A stretch of 41,236 nucleotides of DNA from Planctomycetaceae bacterium (GCA_002713555.1 PATG01000047.1:10631-51866); one strand, 5' to 3'; positions 18,312 through 28,043 are shown, counted from the stretch's first letter. Notes: a model not told the origin generated them from the sequence alone. Translations and numbers: made by a program.

Positions 18312-19340
18312 ATGAGCGCAATCGAAATTCGTGGACTGCAAAAGTCCTATCGTGTCTATCAAAAAAATGAAGGCTTGTGGGCTTCGCTCACAGGACTGTT
18401 CCAGCGAGAGTACCGTACGGTCGACGCGGTTCGAAGTATAGATTTGGATGTCGACGAGGGCGAATTCGTCGCCTTTTTAGGCCCCAACGGTGCAGGCAAA
18501 ACGACTACCCTGAAATTACTTTCGGGTGTGATAAGTCCCACTGCTGGTAAGGCTCAGGTGCTGGGTCACGTTCCGTGGTTACGTGAAAACGACTACCGAC
18601 GCCGCTTTGCTTTGGTGATGGGGCAAAAAAATCAGCTTTGGTGGGATTTGCCCGCTCAGGAGTCCTTTCGGCTTCACGAAAAGATTTATCGCATTGATCC
18701 CGATAAGTTTCGCAAAACGTGCGACGAATTAACCGACATGCTCGAAGTCACGCAACTACTCGGCAGGCCGGTTCGAGAATTGTCGCTTGGTGAGCGGATG
18801 AAGATGGAGCTCATAGCCGCTCTTCTGCATTCACCCGAAGTGTTGTTTCTTGACGAGCCCACGATTGGGCTGGACGTCATAGCACAGCACAATATTCAAA
18901 AGTTCTTAAAACACTACCAGGAAGAACGAAAAATTACCGTTCTTTTGACGAGCCATTATATGAAGGATGTCGCTGCCCTTTGCCAGCGGGTTGTCATTAT
19001 AGCGCAAGGCGAAATCGTTTATGACGGATCGCTTTCTGGTATTGTCGATAAGTTTAGCGGACATAAGGTCTTGTCTCTCCAATTTGCCGACGATCGCATG
19101 CCCGGTGATTTGGCTCGCTATGGCGAGGTGCTTGAAATCATTGAGCCAAAGGCTCGCCTGCGAATAGATCGCAGCAAGATTGCCGAGGTCTTATCCTCCG
19201 TGTTGGCCAGTTACTCAATAGAAGATGTCAGCGTTGAAGACCCCCCCTTAGAAGAAGTTATCGCCGATATGTTTGCTCTTTCAGTGAAAAAAAAAACAAA
19301 GAAAATTGATGCATCACATCCTGTATCGCCACAGTCTTAG
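18312..19340 (+). CDS. ABC transporter ATP-binding protein (NatA-like)
   Basis: The ATPase subunit of an ABC-2 exporter with the two permeases that follow. In 342 residues it has Walker [11 protein letters not shown] (G57-T64, K63), Q-loop [13 protein letters not shown], signature [10 protein letters not shown] (157-166; Leu replaces the first Gly of the usual LSGGQ), Walker B VLFLDEPT with D181-E182, and H215 in TSHYMKD. An N-terminal insertion of about 20 residues ([19 protein letters not shown]) before the core is typical of the subgroup paired with ABC2_membrane_6 permeases. The C-terminal 100 residues form a regulatory domain and a Lys-rich tail. The substrate is unknown. Confidence 0.92.
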   Translation: MSAIEIRGLQKSYRVYQKNEGLWASLTGLFQREYRTVDAVRSIDLDVDEGEFVAFLGPNGAGKTTTLKLLSGVISPTAGKAQVLGHVPWLRENDYRRRFALVMGQKNQLWWDLPAQESFRLHEKIYRIDPDKFRKTCDELTDMLEVTQLLGRPVRELSLGERMKMELIAALLHSPEVLFLDEPTIGLDVIAQHNIQKFLKHYQEERKITVLLTSHYMKDVAALCQRVVIIAQGEIVYDGSLSGIVDKFSGHKVLSLQFADDRMPGDLARYGEVLEIIEPKARLRIDRSKIAEVLSSVLASYSIEDVSVEDPPLEEVIADMFALSVKKKTKKIDASHPVSPQS

Positions 19341-19350
19341 AGCCAATCCA

Positions 19351-19398
19351 AGGACCCTCTTCCCCGTCTGCGGGGGGCAGAGGTCAGGGTGAAGGGGT
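19351..19398. repeat. REP-like GC-rich palindrome
   Basis: Between the ATPase and the first permease lies a hairpin: CCTCTTCCCCG, a 4-base loop, then CGGGGGGCAGAGG, followed by TCAGGGTGAAGGGG. It closely resembles the short dispersed repeat of the type CCCTCTCCCC-loop-GGGGAGAGGG-TCAGGGTGAGGGG known from many bacterial genomes. Only this copy was seen in the window. It may act as an attenuator or mRNA stabiliser within the transporter operon, but may be simply a mobile short repeat. Confidence 0.5.
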
Positions 19399-19550
19399 TC
19401 CAAGTTTGTGGATAGGTTCTTAATCATAAGCTATTGATCTTAGAATTCGATGTTTCGTTTCAAGTTTAACGATCGCCTCAGGATTTAACGACAGCCTGCG
19501 ATTCTTATGCCATTGGGCATAAGTGCTTGGTTGCTGTACAGAATTTTCCC

Positions 19551-20366
19551 ATGTATGCAAACGCCAAAACCTGGTGGACAATCCTCAAGATTTGTCTCGA
19601 AGAACGACTCGTTTATCGGGGAGATTTTGCGCTAGGAACTTTGATGCGGTTTCTGCCAATCATGACGCAGATATTTTTATGGACGGCCGTTTTTGCAGCA
19701 GCAGGTACTGGAAGGATCGAGGGTTATACTTCCGAAGAGGTGATTGCCTATTATTTGCTAACCATGTTAGCACGAGCTTTTTCGAGTATGCCAGGTTTGG
19801 CAACCGGGATCGCACGGCAGGTGCGTGATGGGGAGATCAAAAAGTTTTTGATTCAGCCCATTGATTTAGTGAGCTATTTGTTGCTGGCCCGGATTGCTCA
19901 CAAATTGGTCTACTATCTAGTCGCCGCAGGGCCGTTTGCGCTCGTGTACTATCTTTGCCGAAGTTATTTTACGGGATGGCCTACCCTCGAAGTGTTTGCG
20001 GCTTTTGTCTTGTCCTTAGTGCTGGCTTTCATGTTGGGATTTTTTTTAGAGGCATCCATGGGCCTGATCGCATTTTGGTTTTTGGAGGTTACATCGCTGC
20101 TCTTTGTGTACATGTTATTTACCTTCTTTTTTTCCGGACACATGTTTCCGCTAGATTTTTTGCCCGATCCCTGGCGTGCCATCGTGGATTTCATGCCATT
20201 CAAGTACATGGCCTATTTTCCGGCGGCCGTTTTCCTGGGCAAGGTCGAAGGGGCTGACCTGGTATACGGTCTCTGGATTCAAGCCGGATGGGTTGCATTT
20301 TTTATCGTTTTGTGTCGTCGCTTAATGCACTCCGGGTTTAATCGCTACAGCGGGTTTGGAGGATAA
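19551..20366 (+). CDS. ABC-2 family transporter permease (ABC2_membrane_6 type), first of pair
   Basis: From ATG 19551 it has 271 residues and six predicted helices. Family features are a cytoplasmic N-terminus beginning YANAKTWWTILKICLEERLVYRGDF, the TSEEVIAYYLLTMLARAF segment, the amphipathic GIARQVRDGEIKKFLIQPID, and the FFFSGHMFPLDFLPDPW loop before the last helices. No good ribosome binding site precedes the ATG; the in-frame TTG at 19527 is no better. With the next gene it forms a heterodimeric membrane domain for the upstream ATPase; exporters of this layout move lipids, peptides or antibiotics, and the substrate here is unknown. Confidence 0.88.
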   Translation: MYANAKTWWTILKICLEERLVYRGDFALGTLMRFLPIMTQIFLWTAVFAAAGTGRIEGYTSEEVIAYYLLTMLARAFSSMPGLATGIARQVRDGEIKKFLIQPIDLVSYLLLARIAHKLVYYLVAAGPFALVYYLCRSYFTGWPTLEVFAAFVLSLVLAFMLGFFLEASMGLIAFWFLEVTSLLFVYMLFTFFFSGHMFPLDFLPDPWRAIVDFMPFKYMAYFPAAVFLGKVEGADLVYGLWIQAGWVAFFIVLCRRLMHSGFNRYSGFGG

Positions 20367-20434
20367 GCAAACGTGAGGTAATGCATTTTGGGGAAGCATT
20401 TGTTTTCCTTGAGCCGTTTCGAGTTTGCCCAATT

Positions 20435-21253
20435 ATGAACCACCCTTCCTACCTGAGCGTTTTTTTAACCTTTGCACGAAACAGTCTCATTCGAGATATG
20501 ACTTTTCGTGCCAATTTTATTATTGAAATTATTTCTTCTATGTCCTGGATGATCATGAATCTGGGGTTCTATACACTAGTATATAAGTTCACGCCAAACA
20601 TTGCGGCTTGGGGGAAATACGAGTTTTTTGTATTTATCTCCACCACCATGTTCGTGAATAGCCTGGTGCAATCATTCTTTATGCCGAATATGCAGGAATT
20701 GAGCGAACTGGTACGTACCGGGGGCATGGATTTTGCGATTTTGAAGCCAATTGACACCCAGTTTTTGATTTCATTTCGACGTGTCAATTGGTCTTCACTG
20801 GGAAACTTTTTAGTGGCCCTGTTATTGCTCGGTTACTCGTTGCCTCAGATTGAGGGCCTGGAATTGTCTTCATGGCAGTTTGTTCTTTATCCGCTCTATA
20901 TTTTTCTGGGTGTGTTGATCTTGTACAGTGTGATGATCACATTGGCTGCCACGAGCATATGGCTGGGGCGAAATCAATCGCTGTATGATTTCTGGTTCTA
21001 CATCACAAATTTTTCCAGATATCCGATGGAGATTTACCGTGGAACCTGGGGGACGCCACTTCGTAACTTGTTTACCTTTGTCATACCGATATTGGTGGTG
21101 ATCAATGTTCCGGCCAGGCTCATGGCGAAACCCTTAGCCGATGCCCAATGGCAGTTGGCTCTGTTTGCGATAGTTGCTACAGTAGTCTCGCTAATAGTTA
21201 GTCGTTGGGTCTTCAATCGCGCGCTTCTCAGCTATCGTAGTGCCAGCAGTTAG
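20435..21253 (+). CDS. ABC-2 family transporter permease (ABC2_membrane_6 type), second of pair
   Basis: Paralogue-like partner of the preceding permease. From ATG 20435 it has 272 residues with six helices. NSLIRDMTFRANFIIEIISS, the conserved LSELVRTGGMDFAILKPIDTQFLISFRRVNW segment (given from about residue 86) and the YRGTWGTPLRNLFTFVIPILVV region (about 200) are characteristic of the family. An in-frame ATG at 20381 would add 18 residues without a ribosome binding site. The gap to the first permease is 68 bases and the three transporter genes read in the same direction, so one operon is likely. Confidence 0.88.
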   Translation: MNHPSYLSVFLTFARNSLIRDMTFRANFIIEIISSMSWMIMNLGFYTLVYKFTPNIAAWGKYEFFVFISTTMFVNSLVQSFFMPNMQELSELVRTGGMDFAILKPIDTQFLISFRRVNWSSLGNFLVALLLLGYSLPQIEGLELSSWQFVLYPLYIFLGVLILYSVMITLAATSIWLGRNQSLYDFWFYITNFSRYPMEIYRGTWGTPLRNLFTFVIPILVVINVPARLMAKPLADAQWQLALFAIVATVVSLIVSRWVFNRALLSYRSASS

Positions 21254-21380
21254 TCAATCCTGTTGATGGCAAGATTAGAGTGATTGGTTGTGGGTGAAAT
21301 GGTTTACAGACCAGGTGAAGAGGATCAGCCAGGATTATGGTGTTGATTCTTATTGAACGTTTTCTTTTTTTAAAATTACT

Positions 21381-22634
21381 ATGGCTGATAGTTCACTTCC
21401 CCGCATTGCCATTCTTGGTGCTGGGCCAATTGGTTTAGAAGCGACTCTGTATGCGCGCTATTTGGGTTATCAAGTTGATTTGATTGAGCGTGGATCTTCG
21501 CCAGCCGAAAACATGCTTCTGTGGGGCCACGTGCGGCTTTTTACACCTTTTTCCAAGAATGTTTCGCCCCTTGGTATGGCGGCACTTCAGGCACAGGATC
21601 CCGCTTGGCAACCACCTGCGGCCGATCAGTTGCTCACAGGAGCAGAATTCCAACAAGAGTATCTTCTGAGGCTGGCTGAAAGCGATTTAGTGGCAGGTCC
21701 ACTGCAATGCGAGACGGAGGTACTTGCTGTAGGACGCAAGGATTGGCTGAAAAACGAAGGCGTTGGGAATCCCGATCGTGGCGAGTCGCCTTTCGTTCTC
21801 TTGCTCAATACTAAGGCAGGTATGCAACAGCTGATCGAAGCGGATGTAGTCATCGATTGCACGGGAACCTATGGCAACCACAACTGGCTGGGGCAGGGGG
21901 GTATTTCTGCTGTGGGAGAGGTCGCAGCTTCTCCGCATATCCAGTATGGATTGCCCGATGTGCTCGGTCGTGATCGAGAACAGTACCAAGGGAAAAGTTT
22001 ACTCGTAGTGGGAGCCGGTTATTCGGCTGCTACTGTGATAACACAATTGGCTCAATTGGCTGATGTTCAAATCAACTGGCTGACACGCAGCACAACCGAA
22101 GCAGGTCCGATTGCACGTCTGTCAGATGATCGACTGGCAAGTCGTGACGCCTTGGCCATCGAGGCGAACCGATTGGCATCCCGTGAGGGACCGGTAGTAC
22201 ACCATACCGATAAGATCATTGTTGCAGTGGAGTATCGTGATACAACGGATGATTTTTCGGTCCTATTTGACGGTGAACTTGCTGGTGAGGTGATCTTTGA
22301 TCGTATTGTGGCAAATGTAGGGTATCGACCGGACAATAGCATAACGAATGAATTGCAGGTCCACACATGTTATGCAACAGACGGTCCCATGAAGTTGGCA
22401 GCACAGTTGCTTGGCAACGACTCGGCCGATTGTCTTGACCAGAGTTCCAGTGGTCCACAAAGTCTTATTACTCCGGAGCCAAATTATTACATTCTCGGCA
22501 GCAAAAGCTATGGTCGTGGTTCCCAGTTCCTGATCTCGGTAGGCTTGGAGCAGATTCGAGAAGTTTTTACACTCATTGGCGAGCGAGCAGACCTGGATAT
22601 TTATGCTACCATGCCCCAACTCGATGCGGAATAA
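21381..22634 (+). CDS. FAD/NAD(P)-binding oxidoreductase of unknown substrate
   Basis: A two-dinucleotide-domain flavoprotein of 417 residues. The FAD-binding Rossmann motif is ILGAGPIGLEA (G13, G15, G18), with E36 as the likely ribose-binding acid in VDLIERG. A second motif, VVGAGYSAAT at about 209-218, fits NAD(P)H binding. VIDCTGTYGN marks the end of the first FAD segment, and the C-terminal YYILGSKSYGRGSQFLISVGLEQI closes the FAD domain. The ENMLLWGHVRLFTPFSKN region is not one I can tie to a known enzyme. It precedes a radical SAM gene by 123 bases in the same direction, so the two probably act in one unknown pathway. The start is ATG 21381. Confidence 0.8.
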   Translation: MADSSLPRIAILGAGPIGLEATLYARYLGYQVDLIERGSSPAENMLLWGHVRLFTPFSKNVSPLGMAALQAQDPAWQPPAADQLLTGAEFQQEYLLRLAESDLVAGPLQCETEVLAVGRKDWLKNEGVGNPDRGESPFVLLLNTKAGMQQLIEADVVIDCTGTYGNHNWLGQGGISAVGEVAASPHIQYGLPDVLGRDREQYQGKSLLVVGAGYSAATVITQLAQLADVQINWLTRSTTEAGPIARLSDDRLASRDALAIEANRLASREGPVVHHTDKIIVAVEYRDTTDDFSVLFDGELAGEVIFDRIVANVGYRPDNSITNELQVHTCYATDGPMKLAAQLLGNDSADCLDQSSSGPQSLITPEPNYYILGSKSYGRGSQFLISVGLEQIREVFTLIGERADLDIYATMPQLDAE

Positions 22635-22757
22635 ACACTGAGAGCCTTGGGGCTGCAGAGGGAGTATAGGAGATAAAGACAAAACGATATCAACCAAGCG
22701 ATGTCAACTAATTGCTGATCGCCAATCATCTGTAGACTCTGCGCAAAACAGTTTCCA

Positions 22758-23657
22758 ATGAAATCAAATGAACTTCCTCCTACAGTAGAACTTTCTCACT
22801 TGGATCACTTATGGTTCCAAGTGTCGGGCACACTCTGCAATTTAACCTGCCATCATTGTTTTATTAGTTGCAGTCCTCAGAACGACACCTTCGGGCATCT
22901 TACATTTGAAGATGTAAAAAGTCGATTAGAAGAGTCGGTTGCTTGGGGGGTGAAGGAGTATTACTTTACTGGGGGAGAGCCTTTTCTCAATCGAGAAATA
23001 GTCCCTATGTTGGTGGAGACTTTGCGCTATGGTCCGGTTACAGTGCTTACCAACGGAACAGTACTCAGAGATTCTTGGCTGGAGGAACTGCGCTCTGCCG
23101 AACAATCTAGTTTGTACTCGCTTGAAATGCGAGTTTCGATTGACGGATTCTCAGCAGCGACGAATGACCCCATCCGAGGTAAGGGTACCTTTAACCTGGC
23201 AATGGAAGGAGTAAAAAAGCTAGTCGAGTATGGATTTATGCCAATCATCACGGCCACAAGAACCTGGTCGGATAACGATGAGCAAGCAGTAGTCGGCCAG
23301 TTTATTTCTACTCTCAAATTAGCCGGTTACGAGCGACCCCGACTTAAAATTCTGCCTTCTCTCCAGCTTGGAGCAGAAATGGAGCGTACTTCAGGATACC
23401 GCGATAGCGAACGGGTCACGCCGCGAATGATGAAAGACTATGACACTAGCCAGTTAGTTTGCAATCATTCGCGCGTCGTAACAGACCGAGGCGTTTACGT
23501 CTGCCCTATACTACTAGACTCTCCCGAAGCCAACCTGGGAGATTCGTTTGAGGAAGCCAGTCATCCCTATGCACTTCGTCATGGGGCTTGTTATACGTGC
23601 TATCAGTACGGAGCCATCTGTTCCAACGCTTCGAGTGCCGTGCGTGGAGAGTCATGA
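22758..23657 (+). CDS. radical SAM protein with C-terminal auxiliary-cluster cysteines
   Basis: Radical SAM enzymes use a [4Fe-4S] cluster to cleave S-adenosylmethionine and start radical chemistry. The canonical CxxxCxxC is C27-C31-C34 in CNLTCHHC, followed by the SAM-contact motif TGGEPFLN (about 76-83) and VSIDGF. Five more cysteines, C235, C249, C278, C281 and C288, lie in the last quarter in a SPASM/twitch-like arrangement, suggesting one auxiliary iron-sulfur cluster. In total 299 residues. The product is unknown; candidates include peptide or small-molecule modification. The preceding flavoprotein gene may supply electrons or act on the product. No small precursor-peptide gene is evident next to it. 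Confidence 0.85.
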   Translation: MKSNELPPTVELSHLDHLWFQVSGTLCNLTCHHCFISCSPQNDTFGHLTFEDVKSRLEESVAWGVKEYYFTGGEPFLNREIVPMLVETLRYGPVTVLTNGTVLRDSWLEELRSAEQSSLYSLEMRVSIDGFSAATNDPIRGKGTFNLAMEGVKKLVEYGFMPIITATRTWSDNDEQAVVGQFISTLKLAGYERPRLKILPSLQLGAEMERTSGYRDSERVTPRMMKDYDTSQLVCNHSRVVTDRGVYVCPILLDSPEANLGDSFEEASHPYALRHGACYTCYQYGAICSNASSAVRGES

Positions 23658-24607
23658 GAAGTTTTTAACACAAACGTGAATCGCCTAAATGGCTTTCTGG
23701 ATGTTGGCAGACGTTTTTGCGCCATGCCCTTGAAAACAGGGGATTCCAAGCCGTCCTCGACCGTATTGAACAACGGCTCTGCCGTCACCGGAGGGGCCAC
23801 ACAGTGCAACGTGTAGGAGTATGAGGTGCCAAAATGTTGGGTGTCGAGAGAAAATTCTGCGCTGGAAGGACGCTAAGGTGCCGGGGCAGGAGCTTAAAAC
23901 CTTATTTCTGCGAGTTAGGAGGGGGGGCATGAATTGGGGCTGATCGTCAAAACATGAGAATTTTCCCGATGTGCTACACACGGGAGGGAGACGCAATCTG
24001 TTGTAATGAGCGACATCCGAGCCTGAGGTGGTTCCAGGTAGAACCTTATGGGAAACATCGATTATTGCTTTTCCGGATCACCGTTGTCGTGGTTCTGGTG
24101 CAGCAAGTTGTCTGTCACACTGTTGGGGGACTGCTAATGTTGGGTTTTCGTTGTGATCCACGTTTTGCTTCGTTCCCTGTCTGCGTATTTTGCCTCTCAG
24201 CGATCTTCTCTTCGCGAGTTGGCCAAAGCGTGTGGCCGTCACCATTTGGCGAATCTTTCTCCCCAGCCTACTGGCTAAAAATCGCCGATTCTGCTTGCCA
24301 GCTGCCTCTACTCCCAGCTACCGCTCTGCGCAGCCGAGGTAGATACACTTCCTTATCGTGCAAGAAGTCTTGTTAAGACTCGATAAATCGATGAAGGGCA
24401 ATCTATGGGATGGAAAAAAGGGGAAACCTATCTCATAACAGCCCTGTGAAAATTGCTTGTCCTTTTTCCTTTCCCTGAATCTCAGCATGGTCGTCGTTGG
24501 GAAAGATTGGTAGAATCTTGCGATCTTTCTGTAAGGCTTGGTGGGCCCGAAATGTTCAAGGTCCGGTTAAGGTCTGCCATTTTCGTAAATCAACATAGGG
24601 TCATGCT
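23658..24607. other. 950-bp stretch without supported gene
   Basis: Frames of 68-140 residues occur on both strands, but none has a ribosome binding site or recognisable similarity. One short + frame near 24160-24270 (..LRELAKACGRHH..) has a helix-turn-helix flavour but no start signal and ends quickly; it could be a decayed remnant. No tRNA, terminator or tandem repeat was recognised. The last bases (AGGG at 24597-24600) serve the next gene. Confidence 0.5.
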
Positions 24608-26752
24608 GTGCGGTTTTTTCGAATTCTTTTTTTGTCAATCCCCATATTATCGGTTCCTGCCATGGCACCTTGCCAAGAATCCAAGTTGCAATACCCGGAA
24701 ACGCGTCGTGTGGATCAGGTAGATACCTTCCACGGTGTGGAAGTTTCTGACCCCTATCGATGGTTGGAAGAAGACCCCCGTAATTCTTCAGAGGTTGCAA
24801 CTTGGATTGAATCGCAAAACAAGGTTGCCCGAGAGTATCTCGATGTAATCCCCTCACGCCCAATGTTTGAGGATCGCCTCACCAAACTGTGGAATTATGA
24901 GCGTTACTCTGTTCCAGAACAAACAGCAGGTCGCTACCTCTATTTTAAGAATGATGGTCTACAGAACCAGTCGGTACTCTACGTATCCGAAGGCTATGTT
25001 GAGCCAGGGCGCGTGCTCATTGATCCAAACACCTGGTCTGAGGATGGCACGATTTCACTGGGTTCTGTAGAGGTTAGCGATGATGGGCGTTATCTAGCGT
25101 ATTCCCGGAAGGAATCAGGTTCCGATTGGTCGACCATCTATGTTCTGGATATCGATAATGAAAAAAGTTTCGATGACAAATTGATGTGGACGCGATGGGG
25201 TAACATTGTCTGGAGTGCAGAAGGAGATGGGTTTTTCTACACACGGTATGCCCAACCTGAAGAAGGACAGCAATTCCAATCTTCGGTTACTAATCCCATG
25301 ATCTGTTTTCATCGTCTCGGAACGGATCAAGTCGATGATAAGATAGTTTACCGTCGGCCTGATAACCCCACATGGAGCTTTTGGCTACAGCTGTCGGATG
25401 ACGATCAGTACCTGATTTTGACAATCGGGCGCAGTACGGATCCTCAGAATCAGGTCTGGTATCGGTCGGCAAGAGAGCCGCTGGATTCTCAATGGGCACC
25501 TCTTATTGAGGATTTTGAAAACGAATTTGAGTTCGTGGGCAATAGTGCTGGTAAGTTTTACTTTTTTACAGACTACGAAGCACCCACCAAGCGCGTGGTG
25601 GCAATGGACATCCGGCAACCGGGACGAGACCATCTAGAAGAAATCCTGCCCAAAAGTGATGCGACTCTGCGAAGTGTGAGCCTGCTGGATCAGGACAAAT
25701 TGATAGCGAACACCATGCGCGACGTAGTATCCCAGGTAAATGTGTATTCGCTGGAAGGAAATCTCCTCAACACAGTGGAACTGCCAGGCGCAGGTTCGGC
25801 ACATGGATTTGGCGGCCGCATGTCAGATGCCGAAACATTCTACTCATTTACCAGTTACAATATGCCAACATCCATCTTTCGCTATGATCTGACGACTGGC
25901 AAGAGCGAGCAAATTCGCGCTCCACAAGTGGATTTTAATTCGGAGGATTATGAAGTCCGTCAGGCATTTTATGAGAGCTCCGATGGTACCAAGGTGCCTA
26001 TTCTGGTGACCCATCGGCGCGGGGTGGAGCGGAATGGAAACAATCCGACACTTCTTTATGCTTATGGTGGTTTTAATATTTCGATCACGCCACGTTTCTC
26101 TGTAGAGTATGCGGTCTGGATGGAGCAAGGCGGTATTGTTGCAGTGCCAAATATTCGTGGCGGAGGCGAGTATGGTGAAACCTGGCATCAGGCAGGAAAG
26201 CAAACCAATAAGCAGAATGTCTTCAACGACTTTATTGCTGCAGCCGAGTGGCTAATTGCTGAGGGGTACACATCACAAAAAAAGTTAGCCATCCGGGGTG
26301 GCAGCAATGGAGGTTTGCTGGTGGGAGCCGTGATGACCCAGCGTCCCGAATTGTTTGGATCCTGCCTGCCAGCGGTTGGTGTGATGGATATGCTGCGTTA
26401 CCAACTATTTACAGCAGGGCATTTTTGGCGCGATGAATATGGTACGGTTGACGATGCCGATCAGTTCCAAGCAATTCATGCTTACTCGCCTTATCACAAT
26501 ATTCGTGATGGCGTGAGCTATCCTCCCACCATGGTTACGACTGCTGATACCGATGACCGTGTCGTGCCCATGCACAGCTTTAAGTTTGGGGCTGCCTTGC
26601 AGCGGGCGCAAGCGGGGGATGCACCAGCTTTATTGCGGATCGAAAAACGCGCCGGTCATGGTGCAGGAACACCCATTTCTAAACGTATTGAAGCTGTTGC
26701 TGACAACTGGGCCTTTTTGTGGAAGAATTTGGGAATGGAACCTGGGGAATAA
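24608..26752 (+). CDS. prolyl oligopeptidase (S9A), exported
   Basis: A serine peptidase that cuts short peptides after proline. The 714 residues begin with a signal peptide (FRILFLSIPILSVPAMA, probable cleavage after AMA), then the N-terminal helix and seven-bladed propeller (about 75-430) and a catalytic alpha/beta-hydrolase domain. The likely triad is S566 in GGSNGG, D649 in DTDDRVVP and H684 in AGHGAG. SDPYRWLEED near the N-terminus and NIRGGGEYGETWH are family signatures. The start GTG 24608 follows AGGG by 7 bases and gives a clean signal peptide. The protein probably acts in the periplasm, degrading peptides. It stands alone. Confidence 0.95.
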   Translation: MRFFRILFLSIPILSVPAMAPCQESKLQYPETRRVDQVDTFHGVEVSDPYRWLEEDPRNSSEVATWIESQNKVAREYLDVIPSRPMFEDRLTKLWNYERYSVPEQTAGRYLYFKNDGLQNQSVLYVSEGYVEPGRVLIDPNTWSEDGTISLGSVEVSDDGRYLAYSRKESGSDWSTIYVLDIDNEKSFDDKLMWTRWGNIVWSAEGDGFFYTRYAQPEEGQQFQSSVTNPMICFHRLGTDQVDDKIVYRRPDNPTWSFWLQLSDDDQYLILTIGRSTDPQNQVWYRSAREPLDSQWAPLIEDFENEFEFVGNSAGKFYFFTDYEAPTKRVVAMDIRQPGRDHLEEILPKSDATLRSVSLLDQDKLIANTMRDVVSQVNVYSLEGNLLNTVELPGAGSAHGFGGRMSDAETFYSFTSYNMPTSIFRYDLTTGKSEQIRAPQVDFNSEDYEVRQAFYESSDGTKVPILVTHRRGVERNGNNPTLLYAYGGFNISITPRFSVEYAVWMEQGGIVAVPNIRGGGEYGETWHQAGKQTNKQNVFNDFIAAAEWLIAEGYTSQKKLAIRGGSNGGLLVGAVMTQRPELFGSCLPAVGVMDMLRYQLFTAGHFWRDEYGTVDDADQFQAIHAYSPYHNIRDGVSYPPTMVTTADTDDRVVPMHSFKFGAALQRAQAGDAPALLRIEKRAGHGAGTPISKRIEAVADNWAFLWKNLGMEPGE

Positions 26753-26910
26753 GTGGTGAATCATTATTCCATCATTCAAGAAAAGCAACCGGCCGCATAG
26801 GTTACGCACATTGGAATCAGAGAAATCCACGATTCAAGGTGTGACTACGGAACTTGAATGTCTCTGGCATAGTTGCCACTTGTAATATAGTTGCCACTCG
26901 ATGTATGAAG

Positions 26911-27846
26911 TTACGGATTGGCAACGACTCGTAATTCGCGTGGCAGCGGAAACGACACATTTTCCTCCCGGAGAGTGCGTGGCTCAATGACGGCATGAAA
27001 TTGATCGCGTAGCAGATCAAGTACGGCTTCCACGACTACCTCAGGTGCACTCGCTCCCGCTGTGACCAAGACGGTGTCTACGTCGACAAACCAGGCGGGA
27101 TTAACGTCTTGGGGGCCATCGATCAAGTGGGCTGGTACGCCACGTTCGCCTGAAAGTTCTGCTAGACGTTGGCTGTTGGAACTGTTTTGGCTGCCCAAAA
27201 CCAAAGTGAGATCAGCTTCGGGGGCCAGTAGAGCGACTGCTTCCTGTCTGTTTTGTGTGGCATAACAAATGTCGTCTTTAGGGGGCGAAGCAATTTGTGG
27301 GAAACGTTCGCGTAAACGACGGATAATGCGATTTGCATCATCGACGCTTAGTGTTGTTTGAGTCAGGTAGGCGACTTCGGATTCATTGGCGACTTCAAGT
27401 GCATCAACTTCCTCTGGACTTTCAACCAATACGATTGCTTGGGGCGCTTCGCCCATCGTACCAATCACTTCATCATGCCCTTCGTGACCAATCAAAAAGA
27501 TAGTGTATCCCAGATTCGCATATTTAATGGCTTCCAAGTGCACTTTGGTTACTAGCGGACAGGTTGCGTCGATTGTACGTAGATTACGCTCGCTCGCTAA
27601 TTGGCGTATTTCGGGCGATACGCCGTGCGCGGAAAAAAGAACCGTAGCCCCTGATGGTATATCAGAAAGATTATCGACAAACACTACCCCACGGTCACGG
27701 AAGGACTCAACCACATACTTGTTATGAACAATTTCATGGTATACATAGATCGGCGTAGGTAAGGCTTTGAGTGCCAACTCAAGCGCCTCAATGGCCATAT
27801 TGACACCCGCACAAAAACCACGTGGGCTGGCTAATAATACTCGCAT
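26911..27846 (-). CDS. ispH: 4-hydroxy-3-methylbut-2-enyl diphosphate reductase
   Basis: Last enzyme of the MEP isoprenoid pathway: it reduces HMBPP to IPP and DMAPP with a [4Fe-4S] cluster. In 311 residues the three cluster cysteines are C12 (GFCAGV), C96 (DATCPLVTKVH) and C194 (DICYATQNRQ). Active-site residues are in HEIVHNKYVV, the histidine of FSAHGVSP, the HEGHDEV loop (GHEGHDEVIGTMGE), and the final SSNSQRL/TAGASAPE motifs. Length and start (ATG at 27844-27846, MRVLLASPRGFCAG) match the family. It is convergent with the peptidase gene. It links to the farnesyl donor used by heme O synthase elsewhere in the window. Confidence 0.97.
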   Translation of the reverse strand: MRVLLASPRGFCAGVNMAIEALELALKALPTPIYVYHEIVHNKYVVESFRDRGVVFVDNLSDIPSGATVLFSAHGVSPEIRQLASERNLRTIDATCPLVTKVHLEAIKYANLGYTIFLIGHEGHDEVIGTMGEAPQAIVLVESPEEVDALEVANESEVAYLTQTTLSVDDANRIIRRLRERFPQIASPPKDDICYATQNRQEAVALLAPEADLTLVLGSQNSSNSQRLAELSGERGVPAHLIDGPQDVNPAWFVDVDTVLVTAGASAPEVVVEAVLDLLRDQFHAVIEPRTLREENVSFPLPRELRVVANP

Positions 27847-28012
27847 GGGAATCTCGAAGCGGTAGCTGGATGAATCCTGCTATGATAACCGGCAAATGAT
27901 TCTAAACACAACGGAGTAAAACACGTCCACAGAGAATGGGGTAGAAGTTTGCGGAGAAAAATAAGATTTTAAATTCCACTGCAGATATCCAGAAATCCTC
28001 GATTCGCATTCA

Positions 28013-28043
28013 TAAAAAAAGCCCCGGAACGATCTCCAGGGCT
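28013..28043 (-). terminator. Rho-independent terminator
   Basis: Read on the minus strand, AGCCCTGG pairs with CCGGGGCT over 8 bp (one G-T pair) around an 8-base loop and is followed directly by seven T. It lies about 75 bases after the stop codon of the small gene at 28118-28321 and would end that transcript. Confidence 0.85.

Noticed and set aside
22758..23657. Assigning the radical SAM protein to PQQ, heme d1 or arsenosugar synthesis
   Set aside because: None of the partner genes of these pathways is nearby and the sequence lacks a motif I can tie to any of them.
23954..24376. A 140-residue + frame
   Set aside because: Composition is unlike the neighbouring proteins (Cys/Ser/Leu mix without domains) and no start signal exists.
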